Positions 53,513 through 61,454 of a stretch of DNA of 64,000 nt are shown piece by piece. The notes beneath the pieces are model-generated. The model did not search any database and had not been told where the DNA came from. It saw only the letters and a list, made by a program, of their open reading frames with translations. The translations under genes were made by a program, and so were the position numbers. Source of the stretch: Corynebacterium sp. Marseille-P4321 (GTDB taxonomy: Bacteria > Actinomycetota > Actinomycetes > Mycobacteriales > Mycobacteriaceae); contig NZ_CAHJXO010000001.1 in assembly GCF_903645305.1 (NCBI RefSeq), forward strand, positions 372,001 through 436,000, given 5' to 3'. Position 1 is the stretch's first letter. Every line of letters begins with the position of its first letter.

Positions 53513-54139
53513 ATGACTACTCCTTCTGACACCGATCTCCTCTCAGCAACCTCGCCCCGCGACGCTTGGGAGCGCCTGCGGGCCGGCAATGAGCGTTTCG
53601 CAGCGGGCGAAGACACTGGCGCCCACCGCGACGCCGAGTACCGCCAGCAGCTCACCTCCGGACAAAACCCCGCCGTATGCATCGTGAGCTGCTCCGATTC
53701 GCGTGTTCCGGTGGAGCTGCTTTTCGACGCTGGGTTCGGCGACGTATTCGTCATCCGCACGGCTGGCGGCATCGTCGATTCCGCAGTTTCCGCGTCTGTA
53801 GAGTTCGCAGTAGACGGACTGGGTGTAAAGCTCGTGCTCTTCCTGGCGCACGAGTCCTGCGGTGCGGTCGGCGCGGCCACCAAAGCGCTGGATTCGGGCG
53901 AAATCCCGGCAGGACTGACCCGCGTGTTCGTGGAAAAGATTGCCCCCTCCGTGGTGGAGGCCAACGCCCGCGGCGAGCAGGTGGAACAGGCGCACGCGCG
54001 CAACGGTGCGGAGCACCTCGCCGCCCGCATCCCTTCCGTGGTGAAGGGCTTGCAGGCCGGCACCGTCGGCGTGGTCGGTGGGCGCTACCGCCTCTCCGAC
54101 AGCCGTGTCGAGACCACGTACGAAAACTTCGGCAACTAA
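53513..54139 (+). CDS. Beta-class carbonic anhydrase
   Basis: A 208-residue zinc enzyme interconverting CO2 and bicarbonate. Zinc ligands Cys60, His113 and Cys116 are seen in CSDSRVP (with the Asp62-Arg64 dyad) and AHESCGA. TAGGIVDSAVSASVEFAV matches the family core. ATG 53513 is used; ATG 53492 in frame would add seven residues. The position beside mutY matches the mycobacterial canB (Rv3588c). Confidence 0.94.
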   Translation: MTTPSDTDLLSATSPRDAWERLRAGNERFAAGEDTGAHRDAEYRQQLTSGQNPAVCIVSCSDSRVPVELLFDAGFGDVFVIRTAGGIVDSAVSASVEFAVDGLGVKLVLFLAHESCGAVGAATKALDSGEIPAGLTRVFVEKIAPSVVEANARGEQVEQAHARNGAEHLAARIPSVVKGLQAGTVGVVGGRYRLSDSRVETTYENFGN

Positions 54140-54148
54140 GTTAAAGGC

Positions 54149-54880
54149 ATGTCGAACCAGCGCCCCCTTCCCCCGGAGATCTACATGCGCCGCCGCGTGG
54201 CGGCACTCGTCATTCTCTTGGTGGTCGTGGCGCTGCTTGTGTGGGGCTTGACCGCCTGGGCCCGCAGCGGCGGGGGCGACGACGGCGCAGACGGGGTCTC
54301 CGAAACCACCGCCGAGGCAACCGCGGAGCAAACCCCTACGTCGAACCCGGCCACCGAGCCGACGGTGCCCGCCCCGGGCGAGGAGACGGAGACCACCGAA
54401 ACTACGGGCAGCTCCACCGCCACCGTGACAACCCAGGTGACCAAGAGCGAGGATGCGGAGGAGACCGCGGCCGCACCGGCTCGCTCCGGCGTGTGCGAAC
54501 TGAAAGACTTGGTGGTCACCGCGATTCCGAGCCAGCCGTCCTTCCCCAAGGGCACGCAGCCGATGTTCTACATGGAGGTTCAAAACCCCACCGACACGGA
54601 CTGCGAGATCGACCTGGACGAAAACCTGCTGCGCTTCGAGGTCTACGACATGGCCTCCAACGAGCGCATCTGGGCAGATACGGACTGCTACGAGCCGGTG
54701 GCCACGGGCTCGGAGACGTTCAAGGCGGGCGACAAGCGCGGCTGGGAGGCCCGCTGGTCCGCCACTGCCTCGCAGCCCGGCCAGTGCAGCAACCGCCCGG
54801 CGGTGGAGCCCGGCTCCTACTTCCTGCACGCGGTGATCGGGGATAACGCCTCGGACGCGTCGCCGTTCAACATCACCTAG
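54149..54880 (+). CDS. Membrane-anchored protein, Rv3587c-like position
   Basis: A 243-residue protein with one N-terminal membrane helix (about 18-36), a Thr/Glu/Pro-rich extracellular linker (about 45-115) and a C-terminal beta-rich domain. That domain (SGVCELKDLVVTAIPSQPSF, NPTDTDCEIDLDENLLRF, TDCYEPV, GQCSNRPAVEPGSYFLHAV) contains four cysteines and resembles an intracellular-proteinase-inhibitor-like fold by strand pattern. TAAGTT (54137-54142) lies 6 nt before the ATG (leaderless). It overlaps radA tail to tail by 4 nt. Function unknown. Confidence 0.75.
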   Translation: MSNQRPLPPEIYMRRRVAALVILLVVVALLVWGLTAWARSGGGDDGADGVSETTAEATAEQTPTSNPATEPTVPAPGEETETTETTGSSTATVTTQVTKSEDAEETAAAPARSGVCELKDLVVTAIPSQPSFPKGTQPMFYMEVQNPTDTDCEIDLDENLLRFEVYDMASNERIWADTDCYEPVATGSETFKAGDKRGWEARWSATASQPGQCSNRPAVEPGSYFLHAVIGDNASDASPFNIT

Positions 54881-56247
54881 CCGCGTTCCTTCAGCAGCGC
54901 GATGGCTTGGCCGAGGGTGGAGGCTTGGTGGACCGTCAGGCCGTCGATAAGCACCTGCTCCCCGGCGGGCACAATGGCCTGCTCGTAGCCTAGGCGCGCG
55001 GCTTCCTGCAGGCGGCGGCCGAGGTTGGGTACGCGCCGGAGTTCGCCCGCGAGCCCCACCTCGCCGATCACCACGGTTTTCGCTGGTAGCGGCGTTTCGT
55101 GCAGCGACGACCAGGTGGCGAGCGCAACCGCGAGATCCGTCGCAGTCTCCGTAATTCGCACCCCGCCCACCGTGGCCACGTAGGCGTCCTTGTCGTTGGT
55201 GCGTTCACCGCAGCGGGCCTGGAGCACGGCCAGCACCATGGGAACCCTATTGAAGTCGAGGCCCGTGACCACGCGCCGCGGGCTCTTGTTCACCGGGTCC
55301 ACCGTGAGCGCCTGCACCTCGGCGAGGATGGGGCGCACACCGTCCATCGCCACAGTTACCGCGGAGCCGTCCGGGGTGCGCCCACGGTGCGAAAGAAACA
55401 GGCCACTTGGGTCCGGCACCTCGCGGATCCCGTCGGCGGTTTGCTCGAAGCAACCCACCTCGTCCGTCGCGCCGAAGCGGTTCTTAATGCCGCGGAGCAT
55501 TCTTAGCGACGACTGCCGGTCGCCCTCGAAGTTCAACACCACGTCCACCAAATGTTCAAGCACGCGCGGGCCCGCCACGTTGCCGTCCTTGGTCACGTGG
55601 CCGACCAGGAGCACCGGCATGTTCGTGGTCTTGGCAAGCGAAGTCAGCGCTGCCGTCACGGCGCGGGACTGGGCCACGCCGCCTGCGACGCCCTCGACAC
55701 CCGCGGCGTGCATCGTCTGCACCGAGTCCACGATGAGCAACGAAGGTTTCAGCTGCTCAACGTGGCCGAAGACCACATCCAGGTTCGACTCGGCTGCGAG
55801 GTACAACGAGTCTTTAAGCGCCCCGGTGCGCTCGGCGCGGGTCCGCACCTGGCCTGCCGATTCTTCCGCCGTGACGTACAGGGCCTTGCGGCCCAGCGAG
55901 GCCCAGCGCGACGCCACTTCGAGCAGCAGCGTGGACTTGCCCACGCCCGGCTCACCCGCCATGAGCACCACGGAGCCCGGCACCACGCCGGAGCCGAGAA
56001 CCCGGTCCAGCTCCCCGATCCCGGACTTCACGGTGTGGGTGGCTGCCGCGTTGATCTTAGTAATCGGGGTGGCGGGCGAGGTAGGAGTAAGCGCGGAAGT
56101 TTTCACCGGACCCGAGCTGGAAGCGGCCACCGGGGTCTCCTCCTGCAGGGTGCCCCAGGAGCCGCACTCCGGGCAGCGGCCGAGCCACTTCGGGGAGGAG
56201 TAGCCGCATTCGGAGCAGGTGTGGATCACGCGTTGTTTCTTCGCCAT
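54877..56247 (-). CDS. radA: DNA repair protein RadA
   Basis: A 456-residue RecA-related branch-migration helicase. The N-terminal zinc finger is CSECGYSSPKWLGRCPECG. Walker A is GEPGVGKST, followed by the RadA-specific KNRFG motif and a Lon-protease-like C-terminal domain (VGGVRITETATDLAVALA). In mycobacteria disA lies next to radA; here the next gene on that side is the membrane protein at 54149, so disA is not at this place. Minus strand, convergent with that gene. Confidence 0.96.
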   Translation of the reverse strand: MAKKQRVIHTCSECGYSSPKWLGRCPECGSWGTLQEETPVAASSSGPVKTSALTPTSPATPITKINAAATHTVKSGIGELDRVLGSGVVPGSVVLMAGEPGVGKSTLLLEVASRWASLGRKALYVTAEESAGQVRTRAERTGALKDSLYLAAESNLDVVFGHVEQLKPSLLIVDSVQTMHAAGVEGVAGGVAQSRAVTAALTSLAKTTNMPVLLVGHVTKDGNVAGPRVLEHLVDVVLNFEGDRQSSLRMLRGIKNRFGATDEVGCFEQTADGIREVPDPSGLFLSHRGRTPDGSAVTVAMDGVRPILAEVQALTVDPVNKSPRRVVTGLDFNRVPMVLAVLQARCGERTNDKDAYVATVGGVRITETATDLAVALATWSSLHETPLPAKTVVIGEVGLAGELRRVPNLGRRLQEAARLGYEQAIVPAGEQVLIDGLTVHQASTLGQAIALLKERG

Positions 56248-56286
56248 GGGTAGAAACCGTATACCACGCTCCGACGCGAACTTTGG

Positions 56287-56317
56287 GGACGAAAAAACCG
56301 CTGGTCAAGCCAGCGGT
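56287..56317 (-). terminator. Terminator of the lpqE-like gene
   Basis: On the minus strand ACCGCTGG and CCAGCGGT (56297-56317) form a hairpin followed by TTTTTT, 22 nt after the lipoprotein stop. Confidence 0.8.
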
Positions 56318-56338
56318 TTCGTCAATTCAAGCGAGCGC

Positions 56339-56887
56339 TTAGTGGTCGGCGTTCCCGCCGTCGCCCGTCTCGCGGTTCACCTGACCGGACGGCAGGGTGG
56401 GGGCGGACACCGTCGCGGTGACATCCACGGTGCCGGTGTCGAAGGTGAACTTCACCGGCAGGTTGCCGCCGTACGCGAAGCCCTCGTTGTTCAGCGCGGT
56501 CTCGGTGTAGACGATGCAGTTGTCGTCGTCCTGCGGCATGCGCTCCAGGCCCTCGGCCGAGTCAGCCACCAGAGCGCAGTTGTACTTGATCGCGCCGGAG
56601 TTTTCCAGCTGCACCGTCTGGCCATCGACCGCGACGTTCTGCAGGGTGTGATCCTTCATGGAGGTGTCCTGGTTGGTGGCGGTGAATTTCAGCGCCGCGG
56701 TACCGTCCTCCGCCAGGACGACGGTGACGTCCTGCACGGCAACTTCGCCGTTTTCGGTTGCGCCGGAAGCGCCGTCAACTGCGGCGACCTGGTCCGAGGT
56801 CTGCGTGATCTGACCGGCCGAGCAGCCGGTGAGAGCCAGGGCGGCACCTGCGGCGAGTGCTACGCCAGCAGCTTTCAGGGACTTCAC
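56339..56887 (-). CDS. lpqE: LpqE-like lipoprotein between radA and carD
   Basis: A 182-residue lipoprotein with lipobox LTGC (about Cys22). The mature part is a beta-sandwich type sequence (EVAVQDVTVVLAEDGTAALKF, TLQNVAVDGQTVQLEN) with two cysteines (YNCALVAD, DDNCIVYTE). It resembles PCuAC copper-chaperone-like domains in strand pattern, but no Met/His copper motif is evident. GTG start after GGAGGACC. The position between carD and radA matches M. tuberculosis lpqE (Rv3584), the basis for the symbol. Ends EGDGGNADH-like, His at the terminus. Confidence 0.75.
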   Translation of the reverse strand: MKSLKAAGVALAAGAALALTGCSAGQITQTSDQVAAVDGASGATENGEVAVQDVTVVLAEDGTAALKFTATNQDTSMKDHTLQNVAVDGQTVQLENSGAIKYNCALVADSAEGLERMPQDDDNCIVYTETALNNEGFAYGGNLPVKFTFDTGTVDVTATVSAPTLPSGQVNRETGDGGNADH

Positions 56888-57017
56888 GAGGGGTCCTCCA
56901 TCGTTTGATCATCTCGGGGTTATCTCCGCATTACTTTAGCGGTTGTCGGCTCACTTTTCCCACTTTCTACCCCTAATCGGTGGCTGCCCTGTGGGCGTCG
57001 ATAAGCAAATGCTCTGT

Positions 57018-57098
57018 TAGGGTTGTGGGGTCAATCTTTCGTTCAAGCGCGCTCGAGACCGTGCTAGAAACCGTGCTCGAGAATGTGCTCAAGGTAGG
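57018..57098 (+). promoter_or_regulatory. carD promoter and 12-bp repeat leader
   Basis: TAGGGT (57018-57023) is the likely -10; a copy of the dispersed 11-mer (56996-57006) covers its -35 position. Four 12-bp units follow at 57051-57098 (GCTCGAGACCGT, GCTAGAAACCGT, GCTCGAGAATGT, GCTCAAGGTAGG). The last diverged unit ends 20 nt before the carD ATG. Confidence 0.55.
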
Positions 57099-57118
57099 GC
57101 ATCAAGCAAGGAGCTGCA

Positions 57119-57709
57119 ATGGAATTCAAGGTCGGGGAGGTCGTGGTGTACCCGCACCACGGCGCGGCTCGTATCGCCGATATCGAGCAGCGGGAGATGA
57201 AGGGCGAGAAACTCGATTACCTCGTGCTGCAGATTCTCCACTCCGACTTGGAGGTCCGGGTGCCGGTGAAGAACGCCGAGTTGGTGGGCGTGCGCGACGT
57301 GGTGAACGAGGAAGGCCTGCAGAAGGTTTTCTCAGTGCTGCGCGAAACGGACGTGGAGGAAGCCGGCAACTGGTCGCGGCGTTACAAGGCGAACCAGGAG
57401 CGGCTAGCCTCGGGCGACATCAACAAGGTTGCCGAGGTGGTGCGCGACCTGTGGCGCCGCGACCAGGGCAAGGGCCTGTCCGCGGGTGAGAAGCGCATGC
57501 TAGGCAAGGCGCGCCAGATCCTGGTCGGCGAGCTCGCGTTGGCGGAGCCGGTGGATGAGGCGAAGGTCGATGAGATGGATAAGGAAATCCAGCGCATCAT
57601 CGACGAGCAGGTCAAGGCCGGAATCGTCGCGGACCCGGGTGTGGTGGACGACGAAGACGACGTCGATCTCGACGAGCTCAGCTTCGACGACGAGGACGAC
57701 GAAAGCTAA
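57119..57709 (+). CDS. carD: CarD-family RNA polymerase-binding regulator
   Basis: A 196-residue regulator that binds the RNA polymerase beta subunit and stabilises open complexes, especially at rRNA promoters. The N-terminal RNAP-interaction Tudor-like domain ([20 protein letters not shown]) and the helical C-terminal domain with [20 protein letters not shown] are clear. The tail [19 protein letters not shown] is a highly acidic extension not seen in M. tuberculosis CarD (162 residues, from memory). AAGGAG precedes the ATG. ispD follows without a gap. Confidence 0.95.
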   Translation: MEFKVGEVVVYPHHGAARIADIEQREMKGEKLDYLVLQILHSDLEVRVPVKNAELVGVRDVVNEEGLQKVFSVLRETDVEEAGNWSRRYKANQERLASGDINKVAEVVRDLWRRDQGKGLSAGEKRMLGKARQILVGELALAEPVDEAKVDEMDKEIQRIIDEQVKAGIVADPGVVDDEDDVDLDELSFDDEDDES

Positions 57710-58411
57710 TTGGATCGCCGCGTAGTCGCCGTCGTCGCTGCCGCGGGCAAGGGTGCCCGTTTGGGGGCCAACGTGCCCAAGGCCTACGTGCCGCTGCAGG
57801 GCCGCACGCTGCTTGAGCACTCGGTCTCCGCGATGGAGAACTCCGAGATGGTCGACGAGATTGTGGTGGTGGTCAGCCCGTCGATGGAGCCGCTGGCGCG
57901 CCGCTACCTCGAGCGCCACGATGTGCGGTTTGTCCACGGGGGAGCGGAGCGCGCCGACTCAATTTATGCCGCATTGCAGAGCATTGAGCTTGACGACGCT
58001 TGCGTGCTCATCCACGACGCGGCCCGCGCGCTCACACCGCCGGGGATGATCGTCAGGGTCGCACAGCGCGTGCTGGCGGGGGCGCCAGCGGTGGTGCCTG
58101 TCGTCCCCGTGGCCGACACCTTGAAGCGCGTTGAGGGGGACGTGGTGCGCGACACCCCGGAGCGTTCCGCGCTGCGGGCGGCGCAAACACCGCAGGGGTT
58201 CGACCTGCGGGCGCTGCGGGAGGCTAACGAGGCATATTTCGCGGGAGCGGCGGGATTTGAGGCGACCGACGATGCGTCGCTGATGGAGTGGTTTGGCGCT
58301 CCCGTGGTGACGGTCCCGGGCGATCCGCTGGCGTTCAAGATCACCACGCCCATCGACTTGCAGCTCGCGACCGCGCTCACCGATGCGGCCTCCACGACAA
58401 TTGTTGAATAA
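57710..58411 (+). CDS. ispD: 2-C-methyl-D-erythritol 4-phosphate cytidylyltransferase
   Basis: A 233-residue enzyme of the non-mevalonate isoprenoid pathway, making CDP-methylerythritol from CTP. AAAGKGARLG near the N-terminus is the CTP loop. VHGGAERADSIYAAL, IHDAARALTPP and LRAAQTPQGFD are all typical. The start is TTG 57710 directly after the carD stop; no ATG or GTG gives a complete N-terminus. Usually next to or fused with ispF, but three secreted-protein genes lie between them here. Confidence 0.94.
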   Translation: MDRRVVAVVAAAGKGARLGANVPKAYVPLQGRTLLEHSVSAMENSEMVDEIVVVVSPSMEPLARRYLERHDVRFVHGGAERADSIYAALQSIELDDACVLIHDAARALTPPGMIVRVAQRVLAGAPAVVPVVPVADTLKRVEGDVVRDTPERSALRAAQTPQGFDLRALREANEAYFAGAAGFEATDDASLMEWFGAPVVTVPGDPLAFKITTPIDLQLATALTDAASTTIVE

Positions 58412-58429
58412 CTTTTACCTCTGCACTAG

Positions 58430-58458
58430 CTGACACTTAGACAAAATTCAGTTATTGT
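58430..58458 (+). promoter_or_regulatory. Promoter of secreted-protein trio
   Basis: CTGACA (58430-58435), 17 bp, then TATTGT (58453-58458), which ends 6 nt before the ATG at 58465. The whole trio probably starts from this leaderless promoter. Confidence 0.65.
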
Positions 58459-58464
58459 TCGATC

Positions 58465-59727
58465 ATGCAATTTCGACGAGTGATCACCGCCACGGCTGTC
58501 GCGGTAGCGTTGACGGCTTCTGCGGTTCCCGCAGTGGCCGTCCCCGCCATGCCGCAGGGATACCCGGTCCCCGGCTACGGCACTGCCTGCGCCGCGGACA
58601 CGCAGCCGAACGGCCCGCAATGGCGCTACGGCGAAATCGGACGCAGGTACCTCTCCGACGGCAGCCTCCAATTCACCAACCGCACCGACCAGGTCGTCCC
58701 GTACTCCGCGACGGTGGAGACCGGCACCAACCACGCCATCAAGGCGAACTCGAAGGCCACCCTCCCGAGCGGCTGGGACACCACAGCCAAGACGGATATC
58801 GGGCTGAAGGAGACGAACGGCTGGATTGAGGGCGAAACCTTCGGACCCATCAAGCTCGGCCCGGGCGAGTCCTTCCGCGTCGACTACGGCGTACTGGAGA
58901 AAGACTTCATCTCCATGTTCATGACGTGCGACAACGGGGTGCTGCGCAATGCCCCCGGCGCGAATGTCATCCGCGGCACCGGGCCGGCGGAGCGCTACGC
59001 GTTCGCCTACATCATCAAAGCGGACGGCACCGTCTCGGACGTGGCGCTTGAGATCCCGTCGCGCAGCCCGGGGGCGAATTCGCGCCCGGTAGGCGACACC
59101 TACACCGCGGTCTCAGGGCCCAGCCTGGAGGAAATCGCCAGCCCGCAGGATACGATCGTCGAGCCGGACGCGCTGTTCCAGCGCGATCCCCAGTGGCCCA
59201 CCTTGGGCCAAAAGGCGCGGCGGGGGGATAAGTCCTACTACCCGTACGACATCACCGCTGTAGCACCGACCTACCGCAAACCGGGGTACTCGGTGGACTT
59301 TCTCAACTGGACAAAGGGCGAATACACATACACCCCGGTCACCGACTACGTCGTCGGCGCCGAATACAACGGGTATCTGAACTGGATGGGCAACAACAAC
59401 AGGTTGCCCTCGGGGTGGCTTGAATCGGTGGGCGCGGTTTTGCGCGCCTACATGCCCGTGGGCACCGAGCTGAAGCCGGTCCGGCTCGCCCCCGGGGAGC
59501 GCGTGCGCGTGGAGTACGGCACCACCATGACCCGAATCAACTACCGCGAGCTTTCGGCGGGCCGCGACGGAACGTACAGCCGCGTGACGCAGCACCCGCA
59601 GGCCAGCGCGCCGAGCGGCTTTTGGGCCGAGGCTGTGATCACCGCCCCTGATGGCACAAAGCGCACCGAGGACGTCACACCAGACGCGTTCCGCACCCTG
59701 CCCGTCGCCACTCAGAGCACCCTCTAA
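58465..59727 (+). CDS. Secreted beta-rich protein 1 of ispD-ispF insertion
   Basis: A 420-residue exported protein with signal peptide (about 1-27, ends AVA). The mature part seems to contain two related halves. The first has LSDGSLQFTNRTDQVVPYSATVETG and GPIKLGPGESFRVDYGVLEKDF; the second has YVVGAEYNGYLNWMGNNNRL and PVRLAPGERVRVEYGTTM. Each ends in a PGE-R-RVEYG strand motif. A single Cys pair (GTACAADTQ, MTCDNGV) is present. There is no anchor, so it is released or tethered through partners. The pattern of N.T strands and an amphipathic middle recalls aerolysin-type beta proteins, but only loosely. Function unknown. Confidence 0.75.
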   Translation: MQFRRVITATAVAVALTASAVPAVAVPAMPQGYPVPGYGTACAADTQPNGPQWRYGEIGRRYLSDGSLQFTNRTDQVVPYSATVETGTNHAIKANSKATLPSGWDTTAKTDIGLKETNGWIEGETFGPIKLGPGESFRVDYGVLEKDFISMFMTCDNGVLRNAPGANVIRGTGPAERYAFAYIIKADGTVSDVALEIPSRSPGANSRPVGDTYTAVSGPSLEEIASPQDTIVEPDALFQRDPQWPTLGQKARRGDKSYYPYDITAVAPTYRKPGYSVDFLNWTKGEYTYTPVTDYVVGAEYNGYLNWMGNNNRLPSGWLESVGAVLRAYMPVGTELKPVRLAPGERVRVEYGTTMTRINYRELSAGRDGTYSRVTQHPQASAPSGFWAEAVITAPDGTKRTEDVTPDAFRTLPVATQSTL

Positions 59728-59758
59728 CCAGTTTCTTTCACGATGTAAGGACACCACC

Positions 59759-60325
59759 ATGAAACGCACACTTTCCACCATCCTCGCAACGTCCCTCGCC
59801 CTCGCGGCGCTCGCGCCGACGGCGGAGGCCGCGCAGAAGCGCACCGTCGCGCCGACGAACCCGACCACCATTGGCGCCACCTGCTCGAACCCGGGCGAGC
59901 GCGGTCAGACCGTGCGAATCGTGCGCAGCTACTTCGACGGCTCCGCGGGCACGTGGACGGTGTCGAACTACAACGACGAACCTCTGCCCATCACCCGCAC
60001 GATCACCGAAACCAAGACGAAGACGTGGAACGTCACCGCGGGCTTGAGCTTCGATGTGGCGAAACTGATCCAATTCACGTTCTCCACCAGCTACACCGAT
60101 TCCCAGTCCTACTCTGTGGGCGAGCAGATCGGCCCGTACAACGTCGCGCCGGGCAAAACCGCAGTGCTCCAGGCTGGGTGGATCGTGTCCGACTTCGAGG
60201 GCCAAGAGACTGTCTGCGCGGCCGACCGCACCTGGCGGCCGAGCGGCGCCACGTTCACCGCAACCATGCCGAAGGAGCGTCACGTGCGTGTGAGCACCCG
60301 CGACAACATCGACTGGGGCGCGTAA
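59759..60325 (+). CDS. Secreted beta-rich protein 2 of ispD-ispF insertion
   Basis: A 188-residue exported protein; signal peptide about 1-24 (ends AEA). The mature sequence SNYNDEPLPITRTITETKTK is followed by a Thr/Ser-rich FTFSTSYTDSQSYSVGEQIG and YNVAPGKTAVLQAGWIVSDF, the order (alternating T/S strands, then a Pro-Gly turn) seen in aerolysin/ETX-MTX2 pore-forming folds. Two cysteines (GATCSNPG, TVCAADR) probably pair. It ends RDNIDWGA, matching DIIDWGV of the next protein. ATG 59759 precedes the signal peptide; a spaced TAAGGA is upstream. The next gene starts directly after its stop. Confidence 0.75.
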   Translation: MKRTLSTILATSLALAALAPTAEAAQKRTVAPTNPTTIGATCSNPGERGQTVRIVRSYFDGSAGTWTVSNYNDEPLPITRTITETKTKTWNVTAGLSFDVAKLIQFTFSTSYTDSQSYSVGEQIGPYNVAPGKTAVLQAGWIVSDFEGQETVCAADRTWRPSGATFTATMPKERHVRVSTRDNIDWGA

Positions 60326-60943
60326 ATGCGCATCCGGAAAAACGCCAACGCAGTTCTCGCCGCAGCCTTCAGCGCGGCGCTCGTCGTGGGAGGCGCGAAT
60401 GCGCCCGAGGCCGCCGCGGCAACGCAGCCGGCGGGCTACGAGTTCGAGCTTCCGCAGCGCTGGAACGAGGATCTCGCTCCCGGCAGCCGCTGCGCAACGC
60501 CGGGGCTGAAAGACACCTACGTTTCGGCGCGCCGGCGCTGGTTCAAGCAGACGGACGCGGCCAGCGTCTCAAACTTCACCGAGGAGACGATTCCGGTGAC
60601 CCACACGGTGAAGGAGAAACGGGTGCAGACCCTCGAGGTTTCCGGCACGTTCACACCCAAGGGCGACTTGGTGAAGAATGTGTCGCGCTCCTACGGTTGG
60701 AATTACGTCCGCGAGATCAGCTGGGCGTTCAACCAGAAGGTCGGGCCCTACCTGCTCGACCCGCAGACGCAGGGGCGTCTGGTGTGGGGGTTCGTGATGT
60801 TGGACGGCGATGCCCAGGACGTGCTCTGCGGCAGGGACCAGCGTTGGGCCGCCACCGGGAGACCGTACACCTTCAGCGTGCCGGAGGCCCGCTACTCGGA
60901 GCTGGTGGTGGAAGCACACGACATCATCGACTGGGGAGTGTAG
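60326..60943 (+). CDS. Secreted beta-rich protein 3 of ispD-ispF insertion
   Basis: A 205-residue exported paralog of protein 2; signal peptide about 1-32. Shared features are SNFTEETIPVTHTVKEKRVQ, VSRSYGWNYVREISWAFNQK, VGPYLLDPQTQGRLVWGFVM, the paired cysteines (SRCATPG, VLCGRDQRW) and the ending DIIDWGV. The Ser/Thr strand region is less regular than in protein 2. ATG 60326 abuts the previous stop, so translation is coupled. The three proteins probably act together outside the cell. No known family could be assigned. Confidence 0.75.
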   Translation: MRIRKNANAVLAAAFSAALVVGGANAPEAAAATQPAGYEFELPQRWNEDLAPGSRCATPGLKDTYVSARRRWFKQTDAASVSNFTEETIPVTHTVKEKRVQTLEVSGTFTPKGDLVKNVSRSYGWNYVREISWAFNQKVGPYLLDPQTQGRLVWGFVMLDGDAQDVLCGRDQRWAATGRPYTFSVPEARYSELVVEAHDIIDWGV

Positions 60944-60960
60944 CGGCTAGGGTTGGCCAC

Positions 60961-61449
60961 ATGAGTGAGCTGCGAGTAGGCACTGCGTTCGACGCGCACC
61001 AGATCGAGGCGGGGAAGGAGTGCTGGATCGCCGGCATCCTGCACGAGGGCCAAGACGGGTGCGAGGGCCATTCCGACGGGGACGTGGTCAGCCACGCGGT
61101 GGTGGACGCGGTGCTCTCCGCCGCGGGCTTGGGTGACCTCGGGTCGTTCGTGGGGGTGGACCGTCCGGAGTACGGCGGGGTGAAAGGCGTGGAGCTGCTC
61201 CGCGAACTGCGCGAGCTGGTTGCGCGCCACGGCCACCGGGTGGTGAACGTGTCGGCGCAACTCGTGGGCCAAACCCCGAAGATGTCGCCCGTGCGCGAGG
61301 AGGCGGAGCGAGTGCTCAGCGAGGCGCTCGGAGCGCCGGTGAGCGTGTCGGCCACCACCACCGACCACATGGGTTTCACCGGCGAAGGCAAAGGTAGGGC
61401 GGCGATTGCGACGGCGCTCGTGGAAGTGTCGGGCGGGTCCGTAGACTAA
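60961..61449 (+). CDS. ispF: 2-C-methyl-D-erythritol 2,4-cyclodiphosphate synthase
   Basis: A 162-residue trimeric enzyme of the isoprenoid pathway. The metal-binding FDAHQ (usual DVH, here DAH) and [28 protein letters not shown] block are followed by [20 protein letters not shown]. The HFPDTD segment of most homologs reads [11 protein letters not shown], a form I recall from corynebacteria. TAGGGT (60948-60953) ends 7 nt before the ATG, so it has its own leaderless promoter independent of ispD. Confidence 0.94.
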   Translation: MSELRVGTAFDAHQIEAGKECWIAGILHEGQDGCEGHSDGDVVSHAVVDAVLSAAGLGDLGSFVGVDRPEYGGVKGVELLRELRELVARHGHRVVNVSAQLVGQTPKMSPVREEAERVLSEALGAPVSVSATTTDHMGFTGEGKGRAAIATALVEVSGGSVD

Positions 61450-61454
61450 TCACC

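Larger units (their letters stand above)
14355..57006. repeat. Dispersed 11-mer CGTCGATAAGC, 21 exact copies
   Basis: Plus-strand copies start at 14355, 16269, 17915, 19316, 27649, 31268, 41006, 47627, 49396, 52734, 54942 and 56996. Minus-strand copies (read GCTTATCGACG) start at 14575, 16577, 20898, 27417, 30071, 31944, 39364, 42066 and 52998. Four more have CGTCGACAAGC (11227 minus; 33620, 34954 and 42540 plus). The sequence after the motif tends to read AAATGC or GATTGCTCC. Copies lie in genes of both strands and in intergenic DNA. Confidence 0.9.

Noticed and set aside
54877..54880. Frameshift between the membrane protein and radA
   Set aside because: It is a normal 4-nt tail-to-tail overlap of convergent genes; both proteins are complete.
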